Origin: Mya arenaria
Lineage: Eukaryota > Mollusca > Bivalvia > Myida > Myidae
Length of the DNA: 64,000 nucleotides
Direction: 5' to 3'
Assembly: GCF_026914265.1 (NCBI RefSeq)
Contig: NC_069130.1
Location: 12,327,700-12,391,699 of the forward strand
A program made the position numbers and the translations under genes. Below the pieces are notes generated by a model. It did not search any database, was not told the origin of the DNA, and was given only the letters and a program-made list of their open reading frames with translations. The first letter of the stretch is position 1, and each line of letters starts with the position of its first letter. Shown piece by piece: positions 11,592 through 21,400 of this stretch.

Positions 11592-14500
11592 TCAGTCCAC
11601 ATGTGACCTACTTTCAAACAAGACAACAATGAGACCATTGTCATTAAGTTTCATGAATATTGGAGCACATAGTAAACCTCTAGAAATGTCTCTTATTAAA
11701 CCTAGATTCTTGCTCGCTGTACAATTCCCTTCTTGGTTAAGGAGATAACTGTTCAAGGTGGCTAGAGATTTGTCGAGGATAGTGCTTCTCCATAACAGCC
11801 TTTCTACCCATATCGAAAAATTGTTGGTCAAGTGACACATGAAGATCAGTTTCTTCAGCGACTCTGTATGGATAGGTCTTTTTTCTTTCACTGCGTTTAC
11901 TGGGGAATATTGCCATCCTCTTCTATTGTTCCATGCACGGTTTAGTCTGCATACAAAACAAGAAATGTTTCATTTACAGAATAAGATTTGACCACATCAC
12001 ACACACACACACGCACAATTATCTAGAAGTAAGATAGTTATTTCCACTTATAACCAGACTTAAAGCTGCACTCTCACAGATATACAAATTTTACATTTTT
12101 ATTTTTTTTGTCTTGCAAAGAGCACATTTTTGCGAGAATATCTGGAAACCAATAATATAAGATTGCTGACAAAAAAATTAGATGGCAGTTTTTCATATTT
12201 CCGTTCGAAAAATAATGTTAAATGCATAAACATCACTTTCTTTAACTTAAATATAAAAATCTGCTCGTTCCAAGACAAAAAAAATAAAAGTTGTCAAAAC
12301 GTTCAATCTGTGGGAGTGCAGCTTTTAAGCCTGAAAATGTGATCAGATCATTTCAATTTCATGAATTATGATGCAGTTATTTTATGAAATGCTTATTCTT
12401 GTTTCCTGTAAAAATAGCCTGAATTCCCTGATTTTTAATATAATAATATATAAAAGGGTATAACTTCAAACTTCTACTAATATAAGATGTGAAAAGAGTC
12501 AAAGCTTGCTGTACATTAAATTTATTTACCTGTATACTAGATAGTATGCATCTTTGATGGAAGGTGGTTGTCAAGGACAATCACTCTGAGGGCTTTAAGG
12601 GTACTAAAGTGTTTTTTTATTGTTAAGCCATGGTGAATTCCTCTCCTCTTGGCTCAATGGCCCATGACTTTACTCATAATATTGAATCGGGGGAGGCCAC
12701 TCATGCTCATCCGTCAAATGATGGAGAAGAACAGCTGAGATGCCCTTAAAATAAATAGCATTTCATTTTATTTTCATTTATCTACTGATATCATCAATAA
12801 ATGTTATATGTTAATTATCAATATTATAAATACTTAATCAATATAGGGTACCAACATATACTTCCAAGCTCAAATCACTGCATTTTCATGACACAAATAT
12901 CAGGCCTTATTTGATAAAAAGGATATCAACCTCTTTTCTACCTTTTCATGATTTTTAAAGCTGCATTCTCACCTATGGACTGTGTAAACATATTTTATTT
13001 CAATTTTTGTTTTGGAATTCATTAGCCACTTTTTAAGCTTATATCATGAAACCAGTGATATAAGATATGCTGACAAAACAGGTGAGTGCAGTTATTCATA
13101 CTTACTTTCAAAAAGTATGATGTTTTTTGCCTAAAAGCCTTTCTAACACTTATGAATAGAAAATGAGATTTTGGAGTTGATAAAACGCTGCCTTTGATTT
13201 TCTATATTTGAAAAGTTCGAATGATATTTTTTATATTTGCAAAAAACTGTACTTACAGTACACTTGGCATGTTCAAGCCAGGTTAAAATCTGTGACATCA
13301 CCAGCCTCCTGACATCGGAGTCTTGAAGCGTCATGTCAAAAGATACTGAAACCCAAAATACTGTAAATTTTTATTAACTATTATTATATTATGTTTATAT
13401 AGAAATTTCAGCAAATCATTTATCTTATAATAATTAAACCCTTGGTACATGTATTTTGTAGAGTTCATATATACAAAACAGAAATATAAAAAGAAAAGAA
13501 ATATAATTTTTTGCATTATTTTTTTGCATAAAAGATGGATGGACTACCTTTAACATGTTAACTAGTATCACATATGTACCAATTTCTATTTAAAGCCAGG
13601 TTTTTATATTATTGATATAAAATTAAAAATGATAAAATATTTTTTTCAAATGCCATTTCAATCATGAGCAGGATCAAAACAATCATTGAAATTAGACTTT
13701 CTGATGAAGAAGCCCTGATTCGTATACTTTAGCTTTGAATCAAATTTCAAACAAGCCCTACTATAAAAAATCAGAATTTGGGTAAGACCCGAGGCATTTT
13801 ACCAGTGCATGGCTTACTGGCTTGTGTTAATTTCGACCATTTGTCAAAAGGAATGGATTTTCTTAACAAACGAATGCTTTATCACAGCTTATTGAAGGGC
13901 TGTATTTACACATTTGGGGGTTGGGCTCAGGTCCTTCAGTTAGTCAAAAAAGACATCAAATGCAATTTTTTGGTAATGAAAATATTTCAAAACAAATTAC
14001 ATATATTGAAATGCCAATAAATGTGCTGTATACAATTGTTCTTTTCAATTGAATTGCAGTTGCTATTGGATTTAGCTTGACTTTTTCAAGTTTTTGACGA
14101 TTCTCTAACTTGCATATGATGCCAACTATTTTGCCCTTTTAACATTTGACTTAGAAATTCTGGATTTTGCATGTAATCTTATTTTACAGTGATCCAGGCA
14201 TGTTTTGCCAAAGCCTGCCAAAGGCGGATCCAGTAATTGACACAAGATTGGAGTCACTCAGGGGTTGTAACCTTTCAACGTGTGTCCCCCCCCCTAGAAC
14301 TGAATAATTCTGGTCAGCAATGATGGCAAACGGCCAGGTTCACCCCCTAGGAAATGTACATAATATCTAGTCCGAAATGGTACATTTTGGGCAATTTATT
14401 TCTTTTTAATCCTATATAAAAATATGCCACCTGAATGACTTTCAACGAGTCTTTTGACCATTTTTAATACTTAAGCGTATAGGGAGAAGATAAGAAATGT

Positions 14501-15307
14501 CAAAACAATAAAAAAGTATGCCTGATTGCTTATTAGTGTACCAGTACCATTGAAATAGGCAGTAAACAAGGAAGTTATGGGGTTAGGTGTGGGGTGTGCC
14601 CCCCATATTGATATTGCAAGTGCTGAAATCCTTAATGCTTATGTACCAGTCATTTGTAACCACAGCCCCGTAGGTCCGGGGAATAGCAGGGACTTTGACT
14701 TTCGTTCCAGCCTACCCCGGGTAAAATCCCGGCCCTGCCAGGACGACCAGTTGGTAAAATCCCCGCACCCCAGGGACCCTAGGTAAGGTCCATTCCCCAC
14801 AAATTTTTGCGAACATAAAACCACCCCATTACGCGGTACTGCGGGGCCACCTGGAAGGTAAAACCACGCCCCATTTCCCCAGTATACCCCCGGACCTGGG
14901 GGGGGGCGTGGTTACAACTGACTGGTGCATTATAGCAATGAAAAAAGTCGATCATGCTGCCTCTGACAGCTCTTGTTTGTTTTAGAAATTATTTTGGATT
15001 TTGAATAGGAACTTTCACTAACATTTTGGCGAATAAGTACATCCGTTCTCCAAGGAAATGGGGTATGTGCACCCGCCCGAAAGTGTGTCGAAAGATAGCC
15101 CTACTGACTGTTAATAAATAAACTATCAATGTTTTTCAAACACCAGGTAAAATGTTAAAGATAAAACACAAACCTATCGTGATGTTTCGTTTCCACGCCC
15201 TCCATTTTCCCACTCCATTTGAAGCTTTGAATGCTATCCTTTTCTTTCAATGAATGCCTAAATAAACCATCGACGTCAATATCTTTCCTACATTTTTCAT
15301 TTACCAT
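11592..15307 (-). CDS. Candidate two-exon host gene, product unknown
   Basis: Exon 1 (15307 down to 15174) opens with an ATG that has an in-frame TGA upstream. It reads MVNEKCRKDIDVDGLF, then RHSLKEKDSIQSFKWSGKM and EGVETKHHD, ending with a weak donor AG|GTTTGT in phase 2. Exon 2 (11946 down to 11592) follows a good acceptor 'tttgtatgcag' and joins in frame as R-LNRAWNNRRGWQYSPVN, VKEKRPIHTESLKKL and so on to a TGA, giving 162 residues. No domain, signal peptide or membrane span is apparent; it is charged at the start. The last ~60 codons may be repeat-derived. Upstream of the ATG is a CACGTG E-box (15416-15421). A further minus-strand exon-like piece (13345-13257, MTLQDSDVRRLVMSQILTWL, donor GTAAGT) lies inside the intron but is out of phase with both exons, so it is an alternative start or unrelated. 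Confidence 0.35.
12060..12328. mobile_element. MITE family 3, copy 1 (TTAA-flanked)
   Basis: Terminal inverted repeats are AGCTGCACTCTCACAGAT at the left and the inverse (ATCTGTGGGAGTGCAGCT on +) at the right, next to TTAA on both sides. The interior contains 'tgtcttgcaaaga', 'aagattgctgacaaaa' and 'gttccaagacaaaaa', shared with copies at 26171 and 26531. TTAA flanks suggest mobilisation by a piggyBac-type transposase (inference). Confidence 0.8.
12955..13125. mobile_element. MITE family 3, copy 2 (left half only)
   Basis: TTAAAGCTGCATTCTCAC, then 'ccagtgatataagatatgct' and 'gacaaaacaggtgagtgc' match the left half of the family. The right inverted end is missing. Confidence 0.65.
13346..14638. 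other. Non-coding stretch
   Basis: AT-rich, with no supported exon. An 80-codon open frame at 13778-14020 lacks splice sites and protein-like composition. Confidence 0.3.
14642..14929. mobile_element. MITE family 1, copy 2 with TTA target duplication
   Basis: It starts TGTACCAGTCATTTGTAACC and ends 'ggttacaactgactggtgca', flanked by TTA on both sides (14639-14641 and 14930-14932). The interior is a set of nested inverted motifs ('ggtccgggg', 'gactttgactttcg', 'cccgggtaaaatccc'). A three-base TTA/TAA duplication is characteristic of PIF/Harbinger elements; the family assignment is inference. Confidence 0.85.
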
Positions 15308-15810
15308 CGCTTTCTGATCGATTTTGGCAATCTCTGTCTGCCTCTGTTTCTCTTTTCATTTTCATCTGTCCATCTTTGTTTTGATTTGCTGACCTCATTG
15401 ATTATTCATAACTGTCACGTGCTTGTGCTCCGTTTACTTTCGTAGGCTTTCGGAACTGCTCGGAATAACTCCGAGTAGGCCATAGCGGATTTTTTGGTAA
15501 CCACCAAAAAATAAATATGGTCTGAAAATCGTGTTAATATCAGGCCATCGGAGTGGAATCTAGAGACGAAATTTCGCACAACGCTAAAATAAGGATATTC
15601 CGGTGGTGGTGGTGAAGGGAAGACGTGAAAATATCGGTGGAAGAAATCTGATTTTAAAAGGAGTGGTATCGTTAACCTGAACTGTTTTATTGTGAAAAAC
15701 TTTTAAACTAATCTTTTATTTAGCAACTGGTGTACTGGAAATGGCATAATTTCTATTGAGGAACAGGAAAAACTGAATACAGCGTAACGTGGGCGCCCAC
15801 GAATTTCCAT

Positions 15811-16160
15811 GGCGGTGGCGCCATCTTGGAAATAAGTTTTCTTCACTGAAATTAAATACAAGATAAGTTGATTATAGTCGGTTAGCGGAGCCTAAACAAT
15901 TGTGTATGCGCCGGGTATTGAGTATCTGAGTATAGAAACCCACAATTTATGAATATTGTCAAGACAAAAACTGTAGAAACAACGAAATTTTCAGACTGTT
16001 CCTAGAACTGAACTATTATATTGTGCTTAACTTTTTAGACAATTTACCTAGCAGCCGCTGTATGTTATTTTCACATTCCCATGTTAATGAGGTGCAGATA
16101 GAGTGAAGACAGTACCGAGAGTATCCCACGAAATATCGTGGCGGAGACGCCATCTTGGAA
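15811..16160 (+). promoter_or_regulatory. LINE 5' UTR with a duplicated YY1-like module
   Basis: Two related segments ('ggcggtggcgccatcttgga' at 15811-15830 and 'gcggagacgccatcttgga' at 16141-16159) sit about 330 bases apart, each preceded by 'cccacgaat/cccacgaaat' and followed by 'aataa'. On the minus strand each contains CCAAGATGGCG, close to the YY1 consensus AAGATGGCGGC. YY1 sites in the L1 5' UTR set the transcription start; the same role here is inference. Confidence 0.5.
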
Positions 16161-16400
16161 AATAAATTTCACCAACTAAGCCACTTGATTTATCTATAGC
16201 AGATTGGAACTCTTATCAAATACAGCTTCTATTACTCTGTATTTCTTATACCTGCTTTTAATTACCTTTATTTATTCATGTTTTAATATGGATACTTACT
16301 AGATCTTACATGAGTGTTTTATAGTGATATCTTTTACATAACATTTTAATGAACATTTTATGAACATTTTCCTGTGTATTCCACAAACCCAAATATTATA

Positions 16401-17309
16401 ATGGCTCTAACTAGACAGAGCAGTTCGCAACTTTTAAGCAAGCTAAATCAGTCTCATAAGAATGTAGATACTGAAGTATACACAACAATTGGAGGTACCA
16501 ACTACGATCTCAATGTAGATAAAGCATTACTGAAAAAACTTCACGCTGCAAAGAGAACCGATAATGTAAAAATCGAACACACAAATGGGGGGATTGTCAT
16601 GACGGCTGACACTGCAACATTCGAACTTTTGAAAGCTGCTACGCTTGTGTATTACAGAAAGAAAGATTCAAGCGAAGTGACAATCGAACAATCTGCTGAC
16701 AGAGGAGGAAATAATATAGTTCAATTCACCATACGTGTAAATAACAAATATACCCTGAACATTTACAACACAACCAGTAGAATTTTAGTAAACGGAAAAC
16801 AGCAAAATATATTTATCAATGAAGATCTCGATCAAATCTATGAAGTATGTTGTAGTGCAAAAATAGATGGGCAAAGAATTAATACAGACAAACTAAACCA
16901 GATATTCATAGAAGAGATTCAAAAAATGCAGAATGTGAAAATTCAAGAAAATAGCGACAATAGCCGACCGAAATGTGTAAAACCAAATGCAAAAAACAAT
17001 GAAGACATCTCATGTATTAAATGTCAAAAAAACTGTCTAACAAGACGTGTGTTATGTTCGACATCTGAGCATTGGATCCATTACAGATGCGCAGGACTAA
17101 CAGAACCGGACATTAGAAAAATTGAATCGGACTCTAACTGCAACTTCCAGTGTGGGCTCTGTACCCAGGTAGCTCCAATTATCCGTCCAACCAAAAACAA
17201 GAACCCTAAGTCCAAAAAAATCAATATTCCACAAAAAAAGGTTGAATCAAAATCAATAGTACAAAATCTACTAAGTGAAGAAACAACAAAAGATACAGTC
17301 ATTTGCTAG
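16401..17309 (+). CDS. LINE ORF1 protein, first part (PHD finger 1)
   Basis: The ATG at 16401 (MALTRQSSSQLLSKLNQ) is chosen over an upstream GTG. Residues ~1-190 are a basic, possibly nucleic-acid-binding region of no recognised fold. Residues ~205-253 form a PHD-type zinc finger: CIKCQKNC...C, HWIHYRC, CNFQCGLC (C-x2-C, C, H-x2-C, C-x2-C). A Lys-rich linker follows. The frame closes at TAG 17307. The first Cys pair of a second finger is split exactly here: this frame gives VIC and the next frame LVCDKE. Restoring one C in TGC(C)TAG would give ICLVC, so a one-base loss is the simplest explanation. Role by family: ORF1 binds the element's RNA in the RNP; PHD fingers usually read histone tails, which could guide chromatin targeting (inference). 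Confidence 0.85.
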   Translation: MALTRQSSSQLLSKLNQSHKNVDTEVYTTIGGTNYDLNVDKALLKKLHAAKRTDNVKIEHTNGGIVMTADTATFELLKAATLVYYRKKDSSEVTIEQSADRGGNNIVQFTIRVNNKYTLNIYNTTSRILVNGKQQNIFINEDLDQIYEVCCSAKIDGQRINTDKLNQIFIEEIQKMQNVKIQENSDNSRPKCVKPNAKNNEDISCIKCQKNCLTRRVLCSTSEHWIHYRCAGLTEPDIRKIESDSNCNFQCGLCTQVAPIIRPTKNKNPKSKKINIPQKKVESKSIVQNLLSEETTKDTVIC

Positions 17310-18487
17310 TTTGTGATAAGGAAGTAATAGATGAAGAAGATGTGTGCGATGTGTGCAACGAGATTTACCATGAGAGATGCCTTGCCGACATTGAACACTC
17401 AGCTATATGCCCTGCATGCCTAGGACTTGGAGAGCAAGCAGCCATTACTAGTCAAAACCCAACTATAGACCTCGTCTTAGACACACAGTGTCATACATTG
17501 ATGAAATCCAAAGATACACAAACTGAGGTGATTATGAAGAATCCTGAAGAAAATGGACAACAACTGAGACAGAAAGAAGTAAATCTTAAGAAACTTGAAA
17601 ACCAGTTAAAAATTAGAGAAAAAGAAATTAACGAAAAGAATGGACATACAGCAAAATTAGAAAAATACATACAAAAATTAGAATCACAAAACGAAGAACT
17701 GAACAGAACCCTTAAAACGTATGAGAAAAGAATAGACATGCTAGAAACAAAAGTAAATAGCAACTCAACACACAGCTTGCCTACAAACAAAAAAGACAAT
17801 ATTGATCACCATTCAGATGATAGCAAGTTACTTCAATCCATACATGACAGAGTTACATCATTCATACTGAAGCAAGTTGATAAGCAGCTAGAGATCTTAG
17901 ACCAAAAAACACCGGAAACCTGTATCCCTAGTCCTGACTGTGAAATTACGAAAGTGACCATAGCGACGGAAAAACAAGGTAGTAACAGCTCCACGGAAAA
18001 ATACAAGAATGTACAAAATATTGACAACGTCCCTGAAAATGAACTTACACAATGAGCCCGAGGATGTGACGATACTCAAGTTATTCAACACCCTACTTTA
18101 GGAGATGTTACAGTACAAAAAAACAAGCTTCATCTAGCCCTAGCTGGTCCAAGTATTTTCTACAAAAACCACAGTAAAAGGCAGCAATTACCTACCAGAA
18201 GAACAGACAAACCCTGGCATAGTAGAGCCAGTAACCAAACCCGGCCGGAAAAAGAGATAATTACTAATTTACCAGAAAACCAGACTGAGAGAACCACCCT
18301 AACCCAAAACGCTACCAATGACGAGCAATGCAGTCCAAGAACAACTGTCCAATCACCAAAAGACAAAGGTAAAGAGCCTATAGACGAGCAAAGTGGATCC
18401 CCAAACAGTACACAAAGGACCCCTGATGACTCCTCTTTTTTAGACGAAGAAAGGACCCTGTCACCGGGAACACGTCTACATCGATAG
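17303..18487 (+). CDS. LINE ORF1 protein, second part (PHD finger 2, coiled coil), with one premature stop
   Basis: The frame continues PHD finger 2: LVCDKE, DVCDVCNEIYHERC, CPACLG. Next comes a Glu/Lys/Gln-rich stretch of ~70 residues (17553-17760; LKKLENQLKIREKEI, LEKYIQKLESQNEEL) with heptad-like Leu spacing, a probable coiled coil for multimerisation. A TGA at 18053-18055 interrupts the frame; it is one C-to-T change from CGA. The same frame then stays open for 143 more codons (DTQVIQHPTLGDVTVQ ... SSFLDEERTLSPGTRLHR), polar and disordered, to TAG at 18485-18487. The original ORF1 was therefore about 700 residues, and its tail overlaps ORF2 by 58 bases. Confidence 0.75.
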
Positions 18488-21400
18488 AGACTTTAAATAT
18501 TTGCTCATTCAATTGCAAAAATGTAAAAACAAACACCGAAGCGATATGTCAGATAATGAAAAGTAATCAAATCCTACTGCTACAAGAAACCTGGTTATTC
18601 GAAAATAATATTAACCTGCTAGGAGAAATTGATAAAAACTTTAATTACATCGGAAAAGGAGCTGATAATGATGACCCTATTTTACCCTATCAATTACCAA
18701 GAGGTTATGGAGGCGTAGCTGTTATATGGGACAAATCCATTGACCATCTATTAAATACCATTAAAGACGGAAACGAACGAATACAGTGTATTGAATTCAA
18801 ATCGTTATCTCATAATATCTTGATAGTATCTGTTTATATGCCTTCTCGAGGTTCAAAGAAATCAGACTTAGAATATGCAGAAACACTTGAGTATCTCTAT
18901 GATATCTGTGAAAAATATAAATCCACACATGAAATATTAATAGGTGGTGACATGAACGTTGATCTATCGAAAAATGAATGTAAATCGGACAAAAGAACTC
19001 TACTGATCAAATCATTTATTGAACAATATTCTTTGTGCTTTGATGTTAGTGGTAAAACCTATGTATTGTCAACCGGTGTAGAATGTTCGGAGATTGATTA
19101 CTTTCTAAAACCTATCGCAAACAATAACTATAGTATCAAAATAGTCCTGAGTGATATACCAGAAAACCTATCGGATCATTACCCTATTAGCATGTCACTG
19201 AAATGTTCATTCAAGAAACAGTGTACCAAACAAGTGACTACTTTATATAAAAGGAGAATAAACTGGGAAAAGATTGACAAGGAAACATATCAGAATCTGA
19301 TCAATGAAAAAATACAACACCTAAGAGTCACAGAAACAGCCGACATCTCTTCGATAACTGAGAACACCAAACAGATAATCCAAATTATTAATGACTCTAT
19401 GCAAACTTTTTCTAGGAAACCACGCAGTATGAAGGCGAAACCAAAATTAAGAGTATGGAACCATGACATAGCAAATTCTCTGAATGCACTTAAATGTTCA
19501 TACAAAGAATGGAAAGATGCTGGAAAACCAACTGAAAATGGAAATCTATCACACACAACAATGAAAGTAAAAAAGAAAGAATTTCGTAGTAAATGTAGAA
19601 TAGAGCATGCCAGACGCAAAGATTATGAACGTGAAAGAATAATGGATACAAAGATTAATGATAAGAAACTCTTCTATAAACTGGTCAACTCTCAGAAGAG
19701 AAAACATAATGTACTAGAAAAATTAAATGTGAATGGAAAAGAGCTTGAAAGCCAAGAGAATATCATCTCTGGTTTCCACGAACACTTTAGTGCACTAGCA
19801 GATTTAACAAATTCTGATGAATATGACAGTGATTATCATCAACAAGTTATTAATGAAGTTTCACTGATGGATGACATAGTTCTTGATACAGAGGTAGAGC
19901 CTGTAACTGAACCAGAATTAGATGAAGCTATTAACTCAATTAACACAGGGAAAGCTGATGATATTTTTGGAATGACAATTGAAAATATAAAATATGGCGG
20001 TCCACTGTTAAGAGAGAAAATATTAGAAATTATGAATAGAATATTTCAAACTGGCCAAATCCCGGACCTTCTTAAAGTTGGAATTCTCACTCCTGTATTC
20101 AAAAACAAAGGAAAGTGTCAAGACGTTACAAACTACCGTGGAATAACAGTCTTGCCAGTCATTGAGAAAATTATTGAATCTGTGATAAAACATAGAATCA
20201 ATGATACCATAATAGACAAGCAAAACCCATACCAAAGAGGATTTACAAAGAACACATCTCCACTTCATGCTTCATTAGTATTAGAAGAAATAATTAGAGA
20301 ATGTAAGGACAACAAAGAAAACGTAGACATAATATTGTTGGATGCCAAATCAGCATTTGATGTAGTTGACCATAAACACTTACTCAGAAGAATCTATCAT
20401 ATGGGAATTCAAGATATGCATTGGACTTTACTTAAGAATATTCATGAAAATACAGCAAGTATAGTGCAGTGGCAAGGCAATAGATCTGAACAATTTCCTG
20501 TACTACAAGGGGTGAGACGAGGTGGAGTACTCAGTGCTGATTTATATAAATATTTTGTGAACCCTTTACTGAACAGACTACAAGACAAGGAGATTGGTTG
20601 TAAAATTGGAACAACAAGATGCAATGCCACAGCCTGTGCGGACGATATTACATTGAACTCTACAGTGAAGAAAGAAACTCAAATCCTGATTGACATAGCT
20701 GAAAACTTTGCAAAGCAAGAAAGATACCATTTTCAACCCAAAAAAACAGAACATTTACATTTACATATTACACCAACTACAAAAAGTGCTAGTAATGTTG
20801 AAAATGGAACCTATACAATTAATGAAAATGTGATAAAAACTGTTGACTCTACAACCCATCTTGGAATTAAACGTACATCTACAAAAGCCCAGTCTACTGA
20901 CAATAACATAACAAAGGCCAGAAAAACACTGAATAAACTATTCTCAGATGAGTTGCATGGTTATCAAAGAACTGACCCTCAAACCCGTTTACATCTATTC
21001 AACCTTTATGTACTACCAATACTGACTTATGGATTAGAAGTTATTCTACCAGGGAAATGTGCTATGGAAAAATTAGAAGTGTTTCAGAAAAAAAGTATAA
21101 AACAACTACTATCCTTGCCAAACAACACAGCGGATGCAGCGATATATATTATATCTGGAGTCCTACCTGTAGAAGCTCAAATACATAAAAAAGCATTAAC
21201 ATTACTAAACAACATCTGCCTACAAGATGACAACTCTATAGAAAAAACTCTCGCTCAAAGACAGACAATTGTGAAAGACGGAAAAAGCAATAGTTGGTTC
21301 ATTGAAATCAGGAGACTACTGTGGTTTTATGATCTTGATGACATTACTTCAGTAATATCCAACCCATTTAAACGTGTCGTATGGAAAAACAAAGTAAAAA

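Noticed and set aside
12560-12740. Minus-strand exon between the candidate gene's exons (LKALRVIVLDNHLPSK)
   Set aside because: Ends in a stop just before the donor, phases fail, and the flanking text reads like a dispersed bivalve repeat.
13257-15174. Joining 15307-15174 directly to 13345-13257
   Set aside because: Phase 2 donor into this acceptor gives a stop within three codons.
17491-18366. Minus-strand Ser/Phe-rich open frames opposite ORF1
   Set aside because: Shadows of the LINE coding strand.
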